DNA of 48,730 bases from Belnapia rosea (lineage in GTDB: Bacteria; Pseudomonadota; Alphaproteobacteria; Acetobacterales; Acetobacteraceae): assembly GCF_900101615.1 (NCBI RefSeq), contig NZ_FMZX01000026.1, forward strand, positions 1 through 48,730. The letters run 5' to 3'. Shown here one piece after another: positions 1 to 7,907 of the stretch. The position numbers were made by a program, and so were the translations under genes. Position 1 is the stretch's first letter, and each line of letters opens with the position of its first letter. Below the pieces are notes generated by a model. It was not told where the DNA came from. It made no database searches and worked only from the letters and a program-made list of their open reading frames with translations.

Positions 1-896
1 CGGTAGAGAGCGGCGTTGGCTTGCCGGTTGCCGCCTCGGTTGAGCCGATGACGATTAGTCTTGCCGCTGGATGCGGGGATTGGGCATGCACCGCATAGCT
101 TGGCGAAGGCTGCTGCAGAACGGACGCGCTCGCGATTGTCACCGATCAGCAGCAGCATCTCTGCCGCGGTGCCTGCGCCCATGCCATGGGCCTGAACCAG
201 GTCGGGGGCGAGTTGCTGAGTAAGTTGCTCAAGCTGAGCGTCATGGTCCTTGACCTCCGCGGTGAGGACGAGCCAGCGCCGGGCAATGGCTCGCAAGCTG
301 GCCTTGGCGGAGGCGGTGGTTGACGTGAGCGGGCCTGGGCGCAGGGCGGCAAGATGGCGGAGGAGCGCCACCTTGCCAGTGATCTGGTCGAGCTGTTCGC
401 GGAGCATTGGAGGTGCGCTGACGATAATCGACTTCAGCGCCTGCATGGCTTGGCTCCGCGCCTTGACCGCAGTGTCGCGGGCCACCTTGAGGTGACGGAT
501 CATCTCGATCGTGCTTGTGCCCGACTTCGGCAATGCCGTGACCTGGCCCGCCAGGACGCTGCGGGCGGCGCTTTCGGCATCGAGCGGATCGTCCTTGCCC
601 TTTTGGTGCCGCTGTTGCCTGTTGGGTCGGTTGACCTCGAACACGCAATGGCCGTGCTTGCTCAAGAACCGGGACAAGCCAGCGCCGTAGGAACCGGTGC
701 CCTCAACGCCAAAGGCGCGGATGGTCCCGAGGGATTGAGCCCAAGCCTGCAGGGTTTGGTAGCCTGTGCTGTTGGCCGGGATGGTCACGCTGCCGAGGCG
801 AACGCCGAGTGCGCTGATTGCAACCGCAGCATGAGTAAGCTTATGAGTGTCGACGCCAATGACGACGTCGGTGTCGGGTACAGTCTCGCTCATCAT
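1..896 (-). CDS. IS110-family transposase, 3' end beyond window
   Basis: Reading the minus strand from an ATG pair at 896/893 gives an unbroken frame to the window edge (about 298 codons). The N-terminal DEDD catalytic domain shows GVDTHK near residue 13, VEGTGSYG near residue 60 and DPLDAES near residue 90. The C-terminal Transposase_20 region ends in HRLNRGGNRQANAAL at the edge. This order is that of IS110-family site-specific transposases, which usually run 320-400 residues, so only the last few dozen residues are missing. GGAG lies a few bases upstream of the start. No stop or frameshift was seen, so this copy may be active. Confidence 0.9.
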   Translation of the reverse strand, partial: MMSETVPDTDVVIGVDTHKLTHAAVAISALGVRLGSVTIPANSTGYQTLQAWAQSLGTIRAFGVEGTGSYGAGLSRFLSKHGHCVFEVNRPNRQQRHQKGKDDPLDAESAARSVLAGQVTALPKSGTSTIEMIRHLKVARDTAVKARSQAMQALKSIIVSAPPMLREQLDQITGKVALLRHLAALRPGPLTSTTASAKASLRAIARRWLVLTAEVKDHDAQLEQLTQQLAPDLVQAHGMGAGTAAEMLLLIGDNRERVRSAAAFAKLCGACPIPASSGKTNRHRLNRGGNRQANAALY

Positions 897-1142
897 GGAC
901 GCTCCAGGCTGGACGGAACCTGGCGAACGAGCCGGTGGACAGAACTGTGACGGGATGGGACGCGCCCCCCAAGCTCCTATGAAGTCACGAGCCGCTCGGC
1001 CGGCAGGTGCAGCCTGGGGGCCGACACATCACAACCAGGACACAGGGTCAGTTGCGAAGAGGGTCAGGTCCTCCAGGCCGCAGCACCATACTCACAGTTG
1101 CGAAGTTTGCGGCAGTTGCGAATGGCCCTGACAGGCTTCGGA
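897..1142. other. Intergenic gap holding IS ends
   Basis: No gene is visible here. The stretch holds the 5' flank of the IS110 transposase and, at 1045-1058, GGGTCAGTTGCGAA. Similar TTCGCAACTG strings recur near 1098-1120, just beyond the C-terminal end of the decayed IS6 transposase. The 1045-1058 string resembles IS6-family terminal inverted repeats and probably marks the outer end of that decayed element. Confidence 0.4.
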
Positions 1143-1528
1143 TCAGGCAGTAACTCTGAATAGTTCGTTGATGAAGCTGGCTTGAGCTCCCATGTCTCCT
1201 CCACCAGCTTCCCGAACCTGCTACTTCCTAACCATCACCATCATCTCCTAGCCAACCAATGTTCGTCGTGCTGTGTGGAAACCGCCAAAGCCAAGCCCCG
1301 GTCTGACCAGGCGTTTCACGCGCCTATGGTCTTGTTCCACTATATCATTGAGAAACTTACATTGTCCTAGCCGGGCGAAGCGCCACAGCTCGTCGTCTGC
1401 TTTCATTTCCGCCGTGGCACACGGGTAGGTCGGATGCTTGTCCACCGTGATGGTGCGCGGGTTCACCGTATGCGGCTACCCGAGCGCCCTGCGGAAGAAG
1501 CGCTTCGCTGATGCGGGCATTGCCAAGT
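1143..1528 (-). pseudogene. Decayed IS6-family transposase, C-terminal part
   Basis: The minus-strand translation contains SAKRFFRRALG, then a stop, then PHTVNPRTITVDKHPTYP, and further on NDIVEQDHRRVKRLVRPGLG. These are the second Asp region and the DDE glutamate region of IS6-family transposases. Stop codons interrupt the frame after RRALG, after TLVG (near 1246) and after MVMVRK, before a final INELFRV-type end at 1143. The N-terminal half is missing. This is therefore a dead remnant, belonging to a different IS6 branch from the intact copy at 1859-2569. Confidence 0.8.
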
Positions 1529-1573
1529 TGTCGACGTCTACCCGGAACGAAGCGGCTGGGCCAAGTTGGGTTG

Positions 1574-1701
1574 ATGACGCCCGAGGTCGCCACCTAACCC
1601 GGATACCGCTTTCCGGCCGAGATCATCAGCCATGCGGTGTGGCTCTATCACACGTTCAGCCTAAGCCTGCGCGATATCGAGCTGATCCCGGCCGAGCGGC
1701 G
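1574..1701 (+). pseudogene. Decayed IS6-family transposase, N-terminal scrap
   Basis: An ATG at 1574 opens MTPEVAT, a TAA stop, then PGYRFPAEIISHAVWLYH and SLSLRDIELIPAERR. This matches the first about 45 residues of the intact transposase at 1859 (PGYRFPAEVIHHAIWLYH). The similarity also covers the roughly 30 bases before the ATG. It breaks off near 1701, so this is a partial duplicate of the neighbouring element's left end that has since mutated. Confidence 0.8.
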
Positions 1702-1858
1702 CCTTGTTGCAGCGGTCGCCGGCCTGGATGGCTTTGGGTAGGGTGAGGCTGGGGCGAGGCCCTCTCATGCCGTTCAAAGCGAACGCCGCTCGGCGCCATC
1801 GGTATTGTCACGTGGTTGAGCGCTGGCCGGAATGAGCCGGTGAGGCCAAGCTGGTCGG

Positions 1859-2569
1859 ATGCCGACCGAGCCCACCACCTACCCCGGCTATCGCTTCCCG
1901 GCCGAGGTCATCCACCATGCCATCTGGCTCTACCACACGTTCAGTCTGAGCCTACGCGATATCGAGCTGATCCTGGCCGAGCGCGGCGTGATGGTAAGCT
2001 ACGAGAGTATCCGCCGTTGGTGCCTCCGCTTCGGCACCGAGCTCGCGGCAAAACTCCGCAAGCGTCGGCCGCGGCCGAGTGACACTTGGCACCTGGATGA
2101 GGTTTATCTGAAGATCAACGGCGAACTCTTCTATCTCTGGCGCGCCGTGGACCAGCACGGTGTCGTGCTCGACATCCTCGTGCAGGAGCGGCGCAATGCC
2201 ACGGCCGCCAAACGCTTCTTCAAGCGTCTGCTGGCGGGCCTCAAGTACAAACCTCGCAAGATCATCACGGATGGGCTCCGCAGCTATGGGGTCGCGCAGC
2301 GTGAGGTCTTGTCCGGTGTGCGGCATCGGACCAGCCGCTACCTGAACAATCGTGCCGAGAACTCCCACAGACCGACGCGACGTCGAGAACGACAGATGCA
2401 GCGGTTCAAATCACCCGGGCAAGCCCAGCGCTTCCTGTCGGCGCACGCGATGATCTATGGTCACTTCCGTCCGCGGCGGCACCTGATGCCCGCGGAGCAG
2501 TACCGCCGTTCGCGCGACAAGGCTTTCCAAATCTGGCGGCAGGAGACGTGTGCCCAGTTGGCGGCGTGA
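1859..2569 (+). CDS. IS6-family transposase, intact
   Basis: This encodes a 236-residue protein, a normal length for IS6-family transposases. An N-terminal helix-turn-helix region (SLSLRDIELILAERG) is followed by the DDE core: Asp in WHLDEVYLKI, Asp in IITDGLRSYG and Glu in NNRAENSHRPTRRRERQ, in correct order. No stop or frameshift interrupts it. The partial copy of its left end just upstream suggests repeated IS6 activity here. Its right end must lie between 2570 and about 2625, where it cuts into the following gene fragment. IS6-type elements move by replicative cointegration, which fits assembly of a composite island. Confidence 0.92.
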   Translation: MPTEPTTYPGYRFPAEVIHHAIWLYHTFSLSLRDIELILAERGVMVSYESIRRWCLRFGTELAAKLRKRRPRPSDTWHLDEVYLKINGELFYLWRAVDQHGVVLDILVQERRNATAAKRFFKRLLAGLKYKPRKIITDGLRSYGVAQREVLSGVRHRTSRYLNNRAENSHRPTRRRERQMQRFKSPGQAQRFLSAHAMIYGHFRPRRHLMPAEQYRRSRDKAFQIWRQETCAQLAA

Positions 2570-2624
2570 GATCGCGCAAGCTCTGTCTTGCGGTCAAACG
2601 CACCCGGTCACCAAACATGTGACA

Positions 2625-2897
2625 ATGCCCACCACCTCCATCTACTCCGGCATCGTGCGAATGCTCGACCTCGCGCTCGGGCCTGAGGCGCACGCCCTCG
2701 AGGGCATGTTCCTCGTCGCGCCGGACGGCCGCGAGGGCGAGGTGCGCGAGCAGCTGGCGCGGCCCGCCTTCAGCCGCGTCGCCGACCTCAAGGTGCGTTA
2801 CTTGCCCTACGGCGAGCTCAAGGGGAATCGAGAGATGATCGCCAGGTTCGGCCACGGTATGAAGCCGATCCGGGCCATCGCGCGCGAGCTCGTCTAG
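2625..2897 (+). pseudogene. C-terminal fragment, restriction-endonuclease-like
   Basis: About 90 codons begin with MPTTSIYSGIVRMLDLAL and continue with FLVAPDGREGEVREQLARP, an SRVADLKVRYLPY stretch and a short tail. I recall the pattern TSIYSG-RM-DL followed by VAPD-R-V-RP-F from the C-terminal halves of restriction-endonuclease-like proteins, where it is normally preceded by an acidic residue of the nuclease core. The frame has no N-terminal catalytic half and abuts the intact IS6 element. I read it as the surviving 3' end of a gene cut by that IS. The frame can be opened further upstream (2550), but that part is IS sequence. The family call is tentative. Confidence 0.45.
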
Positions 2898-2958
2898 GCG
2901 AGCCACACGGGCGGCTCCGTGGACGGCGCGGCCGGAGGGCCACGCCGTCGTTGGCTCG

Positions 2959-3258
2959 CTAGTACGGTCCGGAGCGGCCGCGCTGGGAACCCATCGTGTG
3001 GTCCATGTGCTGGCAGTAGGTCGCCATCCGCTGCATGTCGGGCGACATTTGCGCGCCCTGCCTCATCTGCTGCCGCATGTCGGCGCAGTGGGCCATCATC
3101 GCCTGGTGGTCACCCGGGGCCGGTGCCGCTGCGGTGGCGCTGGCCGGGTCGGGCGCCAAAGCCGCCGGGGGCGCTGCCTGCTGCCGCGGCGAGCAGGCGG
3201 ACAGGCCCGCCGCCAGCACCACCGCCAGGCCCATACTCGCGTTCCTCGATACCCTCAT
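2959..3258 (-). CDS. Met/Cys-rich lipoprotein, putative copper binder
   Basis: This encodes a 99-residue protein starting at ATG 3258 behind GAGAGGAGAACC; the longer frame from 3339 lacks a comparable ribosome site. A signal peptide ends in a lipobox LSAC (Cys about 22). A Pro/Ala linker follows, then a C-terminal motif MMAHCADMRQQMRQG and another with MATYCQHMDH. Paired Met, His and Cys residues suit Cu(I) binding. The lipoprotein at 26101-26454 has a closely related motif, so the two are paralogues. It follows the ECF sigma gene on the same strand, with an FNR/FixK-like box in between. Function is inferred from composition and context. Confidence 0.75.
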   Translation of the reverse strand: MRVSRNASMGLAVVLAAGLSACSPRQQAAPPAALAPDPASATAAAPAPGDHQAMMAHCADMRQQMRQGAQMSPDMQRMATYCQHMDHTMGSQRGRSGPY

Positions 3259-3365
3259 GCGGTTCTCCTCTCTCCAAAGCGGCTGCCACGCGGCAACCCA
3301 TGCCACCGCCGCGCGGTGTCGAGCTCGGGCGCGTTCCATCCTGTCGGACTCGCGCCGACGCGGCC

Positions 3366-3379
3366 TTGACCCAAATCAA
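3366..3379 (-). promoter_or_regulatory. FNR/FixK-like box
   Basis: The plus strand reads TTGACCCAAATCAA (minus: TTGATTTGGGTCAA), one base from the TTGAT-N4-ATCAA consensus of FNR, Anr and FixK proteins. It overlaps the stop codon of the sigma gene and lies 108 bases upstream of the lipoprotein start at 3258, so oxygen-linked control of that gene is possible. Based on pattern only. Confidence 0.45.
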
Positions 3380-4014
3380 TCGCGTGCCTCGCCGTGTGCC
3401 GCACAGGCTACCGCGCGGGCGCGCCGGGCCTCGTCCACCGAGGGAGGCTTCGGGCAGGCGCAGCGCATGAAGCTGTCAGACGGGCAGGTGACGCAGGCGG
3501 CGAGCAGCAGCGCCGCCAGCGACCGCCGCGCCCGGTGGTGCCTCACGTGCAGCGCGTTCGGCAGGATGCTGAGCTCCATCGCCACGGCCTCCCGCGGCTC
3601 CCCGCCGAGGTCGAGGCGCCGGATCAGCGCCGCCTGACCTGGCCGCAGCGCGTCCAGCAGCGGCTCGATGCAGTCGCAGGCCCACTGGGCAGGCTCCGGC
3701 TCCGGGGCAACCAGCGTCTCCGCGAACTCCCGCGGGTCCTCGAGGATCTCCCGTCGGCGCGCGAACTCGCGCCCGTGGTCGGCGAGGGTGGAGGACAGCA
3801 CGCGCCCCAGCCAGCTGTGGACCCGCGCCGGATCGCGCAACTCCCCGGCGCGCTCGAGCGCACGCATCGCGAAGCGCTGCAGGACGTCGTCCGCGCCGTG
3901 GCGGTCGCCGTTCAGGTGCCGGAGGACCACGCCGCGCAACCTGGCCTGCGCCCCGGCGATGGCGCCTCGCACGGCGTCTTCGGCGCAGGGGAGGGGTCCG
4001 TCGTGGTCGCGCAT
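3376..4014 (-). CDS. ECF sigma factor with Cys-rich C-terminal tail (CorE-like)
   Basis: This encodes a 212-residue protein from ATG 4014. Residues about 15-85 form sigma region 2 (ADDVLQRFAMRALERAGEL). Region 4 follows around residues 115-170 (RPGQAALIRRLDLGGEPR then ALHVRHHRARRSLAALLL). After region 4 comes a tail with a CVTC pair, then CAC and one further Cys, i.e. C-x2-C-x7-C-x-C. ECF factors of the Myxococcus CorE type carry such a Cys-rich domain, which binds copper directly and replaces an anti-sigma factor. No anti-sigma gene is adjacent here, as expected for that type. Copper as the ligand is inferred from family and context. Longer upstream frames lack sigma homology. Confidence 0.8.
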   Translation of the reverse strand: MRDHDGPLPCAEDAVRGAIAGAQARLRGVVLRHLNGDRHGADDVLQRFAMRALERAGELRDPARVHSWLGRVLSSTLADHGREFARRREILEDPREFAETLVAPEPEPAQWACDCIEPLLDALRPGQAALIRRLDLGGEPREAVAMELSILPNALHVRHHRARRSLAALLLAACVTCPSDSFMRCACPKPPSVDEARRARAVACAAHGEARD

Positions 4015-4425
4015 GGATGCTCCTCGCCAGGCGTTCGGTGGCGAGGCGGCGGGACCTCCCACCGGCCACCCGCCGACGAGGCGGCAGCCAAGCCCACGGC
4101 GGGCAGGGCGTGGCAGAACCGCCACCACCGGCTTAGGAGGCGGTGGCGGTCGAGGCCACCGTTTCGCGGGACCGCGCGACGCCGAGCAATGCTTTGTCGC
4201 AAACCAGCGGTCCAACTGGCCGAGGCGGTGTTTACGGGGTTCCGGTGGTCTGGCGCCCAGGGCTCCTGTCATCGGTCTCTCCGGTCGAGGCTGCTCCGGC
4301 CCCGTGAGGGTGGCCCCACCGCATAGGGACGCTCGCCACGGCGAACCCTCACAAATCCCGCCCGGGAACGGCGCCGGGATAGTCGCCTCGGCAGATCCCG
4401 GCGCACGGCCATCCATCCGCCCCCC

Positions 4426-4453
4426 TGTAAGCCGGACTCGGTTCGAGCGTCTC
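4426..4453 (+). promoter_or_regulatory. Putative ECF-type promoter
   Basis: TGTAAG at 4426-4431 and CGTCTC at 4448-4453 are separated by exactly 16 bases. They lie 65 bases before the start of the Spy-like gene. The same pair with the same spacing occurs at 9203-9176 on the minus strand. An AA-containing -35 with a CGTC -10 is typical of ECF promoters. The rest of the 4015-4518 gap holds no convincing gene and presumably also contains the sigma gene's own promoter. Confidence 0.5.
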
Positions 4454-4518
4454 TCAGAGGACGCAGGTCGCACGGCGTGCCAGCGCCCGGCGTCGTCAGT
4501 AGGGGAAGGACCACCAGC

Positions 4519-5319
4519 ATGCCGAGACTTCAGACAGCGCTCGCCGCAGTCGCGCTCGCGGCCGTCGTGCCGCTTGTTCCGCTCGGGGCGGCGGCGGCGG
4601 ACGGCGATGCGCCGGTCCGGCTCGCCATGATGGACATGATGCCGATAGGTGGCGGCGCCCAGCAGGCCGCCCCCGGGGGCGCGGCGATGCCCAGCATGCC
4701 CGGCTCACAGGCGGGGACGCCTGCACAGGGCGGCATGATGGACGACGACAAGATGCGGATGGGCGGCATGGCGGGGCAGGGGCAGGCCCAATCCCAGACG
4801 CAGATGGGCGGCGCGCCCGGGCAGGCGCAATCCCAGATGCCAATGGGCCAAGCGCAGCAGCCGATGGCCGGGTGCGACATGATGGCGATGATGCGGGACA
4901 TGATGATGCGCCGAGGCGCCATGCCGCAGGGGATGCAGCAGGGAGGCGCTACGTCCGGCATGGGTTCGATGGGCAGCGACCAGCCCATGGGCAGCTCCGC
5001 GGCGCGCCCGGAGGGGCGCATCGCCTTCCTCCGCACGGAGCTGCGCATCACGGACGCTCAGGCGGCCGCCTGGGACACCTTCGCCAACACGCTCCGCGCC
5101 GGGCGCGAGCACCTCGACGCCGCCCGCACCGCGTTGCAGGACAGCAGCAGGGCGGCCGACCCCATGGCCCGCCTCGCATCGTTCGAGAGCCACCTGCGGG
5201 AGCGCACCGAGGCCATCCACATGACGCGGATGGCGTTCGACACGCTCTACCGCCAGCTCGACGACGTCCAGAAGCGCACGGCGACCGCCACCATGCTGCC
5301 CTTCATCGGGGCCTTCTGA
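4519..5319 (+). CDS. Spy/CpxP-like periplasmic protein with Met-rich region
   Basis: This encodes a 266-residue protein. The ATG at 4519 has AGGGGAAGGA upstream and opens an N-terminal signal peptide (LAAVALAAVVPLVPLGAAAA). Residues about 35-165 are extremely rich in Met, Gly and Gln (MMDMMPIGG, CDMMAMMRDMMMRRG). The C-terminal 90 residues form a helical Spy/CpxP-type LTxxQ domain (AFLRTELRITDAQAAAWDTF). That family acts as an ATP-independent periplasmic chaperone or metal-stress sensor, and the Met clusters suggest Cu(I) binding. It is the first gene of a four-gene operon, only four bases before the reductase gene. Confidence 0.8.
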   Translation: MPRLQTALAAVALAAVVPLVPLGAAAADGDAPVRLAMMDMMPIGGGAQQAAPGGAAMPSMPGSQAGTPAQGGMMDDDKMRMGGMAGQGQAQSQTQMGGAPGQAQSQMPMGQAQQPMAGCDMMAMMRDMMMRRGAMPQGMQQGGATSGMGSMGSDQPMGSSAARPEGRIAFLRTELRITDAQAAAWDTFANTLRAGREHLDAARTALQDSSRAADPMARLASFESHLRERTEAIHMTRMAFDTLYRQLDDVQKRTATATMLPFIGAF

Positions 5320-5323
5320 AGGC

Positions 5324-7249
5324 GTGCGGCGAAGCATTGGTTGCGTGAGCGCGGTCACGGGGCTGCTCGGCGCGGCGCTGATCGGGACCGCGGTCGCGCA
5401 GACCGACCCGGGCGACCACGGCGCGCACCACCCGAGCCAGCCTGCGGGGACCGCGGCACCAGCGCCACCACCGGCGAGCGTCCCCGCGATGCCGTCCATG
5501 CCCGGTGCTACGCCCGCTCTCGCGGCAGACGCGGGCTGCGGCGGCATGATGGGCTGCATGGGCGGCCCGGGGCGGCCATTTTACGCGTCGCTGCTGGACA
5601 TGCCCGCGCTCACGGCCGAGGCGCAGCGCGTCATCGAGGCCGAGGCGGAGCGGCGCATCGGGTGGGGGTCGCAAGCGATCACCTCGGGCCAGGCGCGGCT
5701 GCACCATGCGCTCGCCACCAACGACACGGCGGCGGTGCAGCAGGCCGCGGCGGGCGTCCGCGAGGGCCTCCTGCTGCTCGAGAGCGGGACGGCGGCGCTG
5801 CGCGCCATCGAGGCGGGTACGGCGCCGCGCCAGCTTGCCCTGACTTGGTTCAGGGGCCAGCTCGGCCTTCCGCCCGTCGAGGCAGCGCCGATTACGGACG
5901 GAGGCCCCTGGGGCCTGTCCTGGTACCACCTGACCTCCATGGCGTTCCTGGTCGCTTTTCTTGTCGGAACCCTGCTGATCCAACACGCGCGCATGCGACG
6001 GGTTGACGCGCTGGTCAGGCGGCTCTCCCCCGCCGGGGCCGCCCTGGACCCGGCGCCCGCACCGCCCACCGCCGGTCCTGCGACGGGCGCGGCGGACACG
6101 GTCCCACTCCCGACTCCACCCGCCAGCGCCGCGCCATCAGCTGCTGCGGCGACGGCGGCCGCACGGCGGCCGTGGTCGGGCACGCTCCGGGTCGCGGCCA
6201 TCTTCCGCGAAACGCCCACGGTAAAGACGTTCCGGCTGGTGGAGCCCGGCGGCGGGGACGTCCCCTTCACCTTCATGCCGGGTCAGTTCCTGACCGTCTC
6301 GGCGGAACTCGACGGCAAGACGGCGCGGCGTTCCTACACCATCGCCTCCTCGCCAACGCAGCGGAGCCACGTCGAGGTCACGGTGAAGCGCGAGGAGCAG
6401 GGCCTCATCTCGCGGCATCTGCACGACAGGGTGGCGGTCGGAGACGCCGTGGAGGTGTCGGCGCCCCTGGGCGTCTTCACCTTCATGGGCGAGGAGGCCA
6501 GCATCGTGCTGATCGCGGGCGGCGTCGGCATCACGCCCATGATGAGCGTCGCCCGCTACCTCACTGACCGCTCCTACCCCTGCGAGATCTTCTTCCTCTA
6601 CGGGGCGCGCCGCCCCGAGGAGTTCGTCTTCCGCGAGGAGCTCGAGTACCTGCAGAAGCGGCACGCGAACCTGTACGTGGCGGCGACGATGTCGCGCGCC
6701 GAGGGGACCGCCTGGATGGGCGCGACGGGGCCCATCTCGAAGGAGTTCATCGCGCGCTCCGTCCCCGAGATCGCCAGGCGACGCGTCCACCTGTGCGGGC
6801 CGCCGCCGATGATGGAGGCGGCCAGGGCAGCCCTCGCCGAGCTCGGCGTGCCCAAGAACCAGATCAAAACCGAGGCGTTCGGCCCGGCCCGGGGCGTAGC
6901 CCCCGGAACCCCGGCGCCCTTGCCCCCACCCCCTCCGGCGCCGTCACCCGGACCAACTCCCGCGGGCGAAGCCATCCCGCGGGTCGCCACGGCCGAGGTG
7001 CGGTTCACGAAATCAGGCAAGACCGGGGCACTGGCGCCGGACCAGACCGTCCTGGAGGCAGCCGAGGCCATCGCGGTCGAGATCGAATACTCCTGCCGCG
7101 TTGGCATCTGCGGCGCCTGCAAGGTGCGCCTCCTCGAGGGGGCGGTGACGATGGAAGTCGAGGAGGGGCTGCCGCCGGAGGAGAAGGCGCGCGGCGTTAT
7201 CCTTGCCTGCCAGGCGAAGTCCGTCGGCAACCTCTCGGTCGAGGCGTGA
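5324..7249 (+). CDS. Membrane-anchored FAD/NAD(P)H reductase fused to 2Fe-2S ferredoxin
   Basis: This encodes a 641-residue fusion with a GTG start. A signal-like N-terminus (residues about 1-27) precedes a periplasmic part with His/Met residues and a helical domain (about 85-190). One membrane helix follows (about 200-222, LTSMAFLVAFLVGTLLIQ), then basic RMRR, placing the remainder in the cytoplasm. Residues about 285-525 are a ferredoxin-NADP reductase module: ARRSYTIASSP for FAD, AGGVGITPMMSV for the nucleotide and HLCGPPPMM near its end. The C-terminus is a plant-type 2Fe-2S domain with Cys591, 596, 599 and 629. It probably takes electrons from cytoplasmic NAD(P)H and passes them to the adjacent membrane cytochrome. 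Confidence 0.82.
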   Translation: MRRSIGCVSAVTGLLGAALIGTAVAQTDPGDHGAHHPSQPAGTAAPAPPPASVPAMPSMPGATPALAADAGCGGMMGCMGGPGRPFYASLLDMPALTAEAQRVIEAEAERRIGWGSQAITSGQARLHHALATNDTAAVQQAAAGVREGLLLLESGTAALRAIEAGTAPRQLALTWFRGQLGLPPVEAAPITDGGPWGLSWYHLTSMAFLVAFLVGTLLIQHARMRRVDALVRRLSPAGAALDPAPAPPTAGPATGAADTVPLPTPPASAAPSAAAATAAARRPWSGTLRVAAIFRETPTVKTFRLVEPGGGDVPFTFMPGQFLTVSAELDGKTARRSYTIASSPTQRSHVEVTVKREEQGLISRHLHDRVAVGDAVEVSAPLGVFTFMGEEASIVLIAGGVGITPMMSVARYLTDRSYPCEIFFLYGARRPEEFVFREELEYLQKRHANLYVAATMSRAEGTAWMGATGPISKEFIARSVPEIARRRVHLCGPPPMMEAARAALAELGVPKNQIKTEAFGPARGVAPGTPAPLPPPPPAPSPGPTPAGEAIPRVATAEVRFTKSGKTGALAPDQTVLEAAEAIAVEIEYSCRVGICGACKVRLLEGAVTMEVEEGLPPEEKARGVILACQAKSVGNLSVEA

Positions 7250-7250
7250 C

Positions 7251-7907
7251 GTGAGCGGCCGGGAGCGGCTTGCCGTCAGCCTGCTGGTGGCCATGGTGGC
7301 CCTGTTCGCGCCGGGCTTCCTGCTCCACGCGGCGCCGCGCTTCCCGGGCAGCCTGGCTGGAGGAATCCTTGGGATTGGCGGCGCCGTGGGCATGCTCCTG
7401 CTGCTCGCCTACACGCTGGCGAGGCGCGTCCCCTGGCTGCGGCGGCGCGCCGCGCTGGGGGCGATGCTCTCCTTCCACGTCTACGCGGGCGCGGTCGGCG
7501 CCGCGCTCGGGATGCTCCACACCGGCCACCACTACCGGAGCCCGCTCGGCATCGCGTTGGTCACGGTCATGCTCGCCGTCGTGCTCAGTGGCTTCGTCGG
7601 CCGCTACTACCTCGTTCAGCTCGGGACCGACGTCCGCGACCAGCGGCAGGAGCTCGGGGCGCTCCGGGCCCGCTACGACCGGTTCGCCGCCGATTCGGCC
7701 GCCGTCGCGGGGCTGCCCGACGTCTCAGTGCGCGCGCTGGTGGCGGGCATCGCGGACCTCGAGCACGCGATCGAACGACGCGAAGCGTTGAAGCGCGCGC
7801 TCTCGCGCTGGACGGTGCTGCACGTCGCGGCGGCGATCGCGCTCTACCCAATGCTCGCGCTGCACATCTGGAGCGGAGTGTACTACGGCCTGAGGTGGCT
7901 CCGGTGA
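7251..7907 (+). CDS. Membrane b-type cytochrome-like protein
   Basis: This encodes a 218-residue protein with a GTG start one base after the reductase stop. Four hydrophobic helices are visible: about 8-28, 34-55, 70-120 (split in two by a loop) and 185-210. Conserved-looking histidines sit in MLSFHVYAG and GMLHTGHHY, and in the last helix in VLHVAAAIALYPMLALHIW. His pairs about 12-14 residues apart within helices are the usual ligands of bis-His haem b in cytochrome b561/ferric-reductase-type proteins. A charged helical stretch lies between helices 3 and 4. Placed between the flavoprotein and the multihaem cytochrome, it most likely carries electrons across the inner membrane. I cannot name a family. 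Confidence 0.68.
   Translation: MSGRERLAVSLLVAMVALFAPGFLLHAAPRFPGSLAGGILGIGGAVGMLLLLAYTLARRVPWLRRRAALGAMLSFHVYAGAVGAALGMLHTGHHYRSPLGIALVTVMLAVVLSGFVGRYYLVQLGTDVRDQRQELGALRARYDRFAADSAAVAGLPDVSVRALVAGIADLEHAIERREALKRALSRWTVLHVAAAIALYPMLALHIWSGVYYGLRWLR

Noticed and set aside
4015-4473. 150-residue N-terminal extension of the sigma factor
   Set aside because: The extension is Pro/Arg-rich with no sigma similarity. ATG 4014 gives a normal-length ECF protein.
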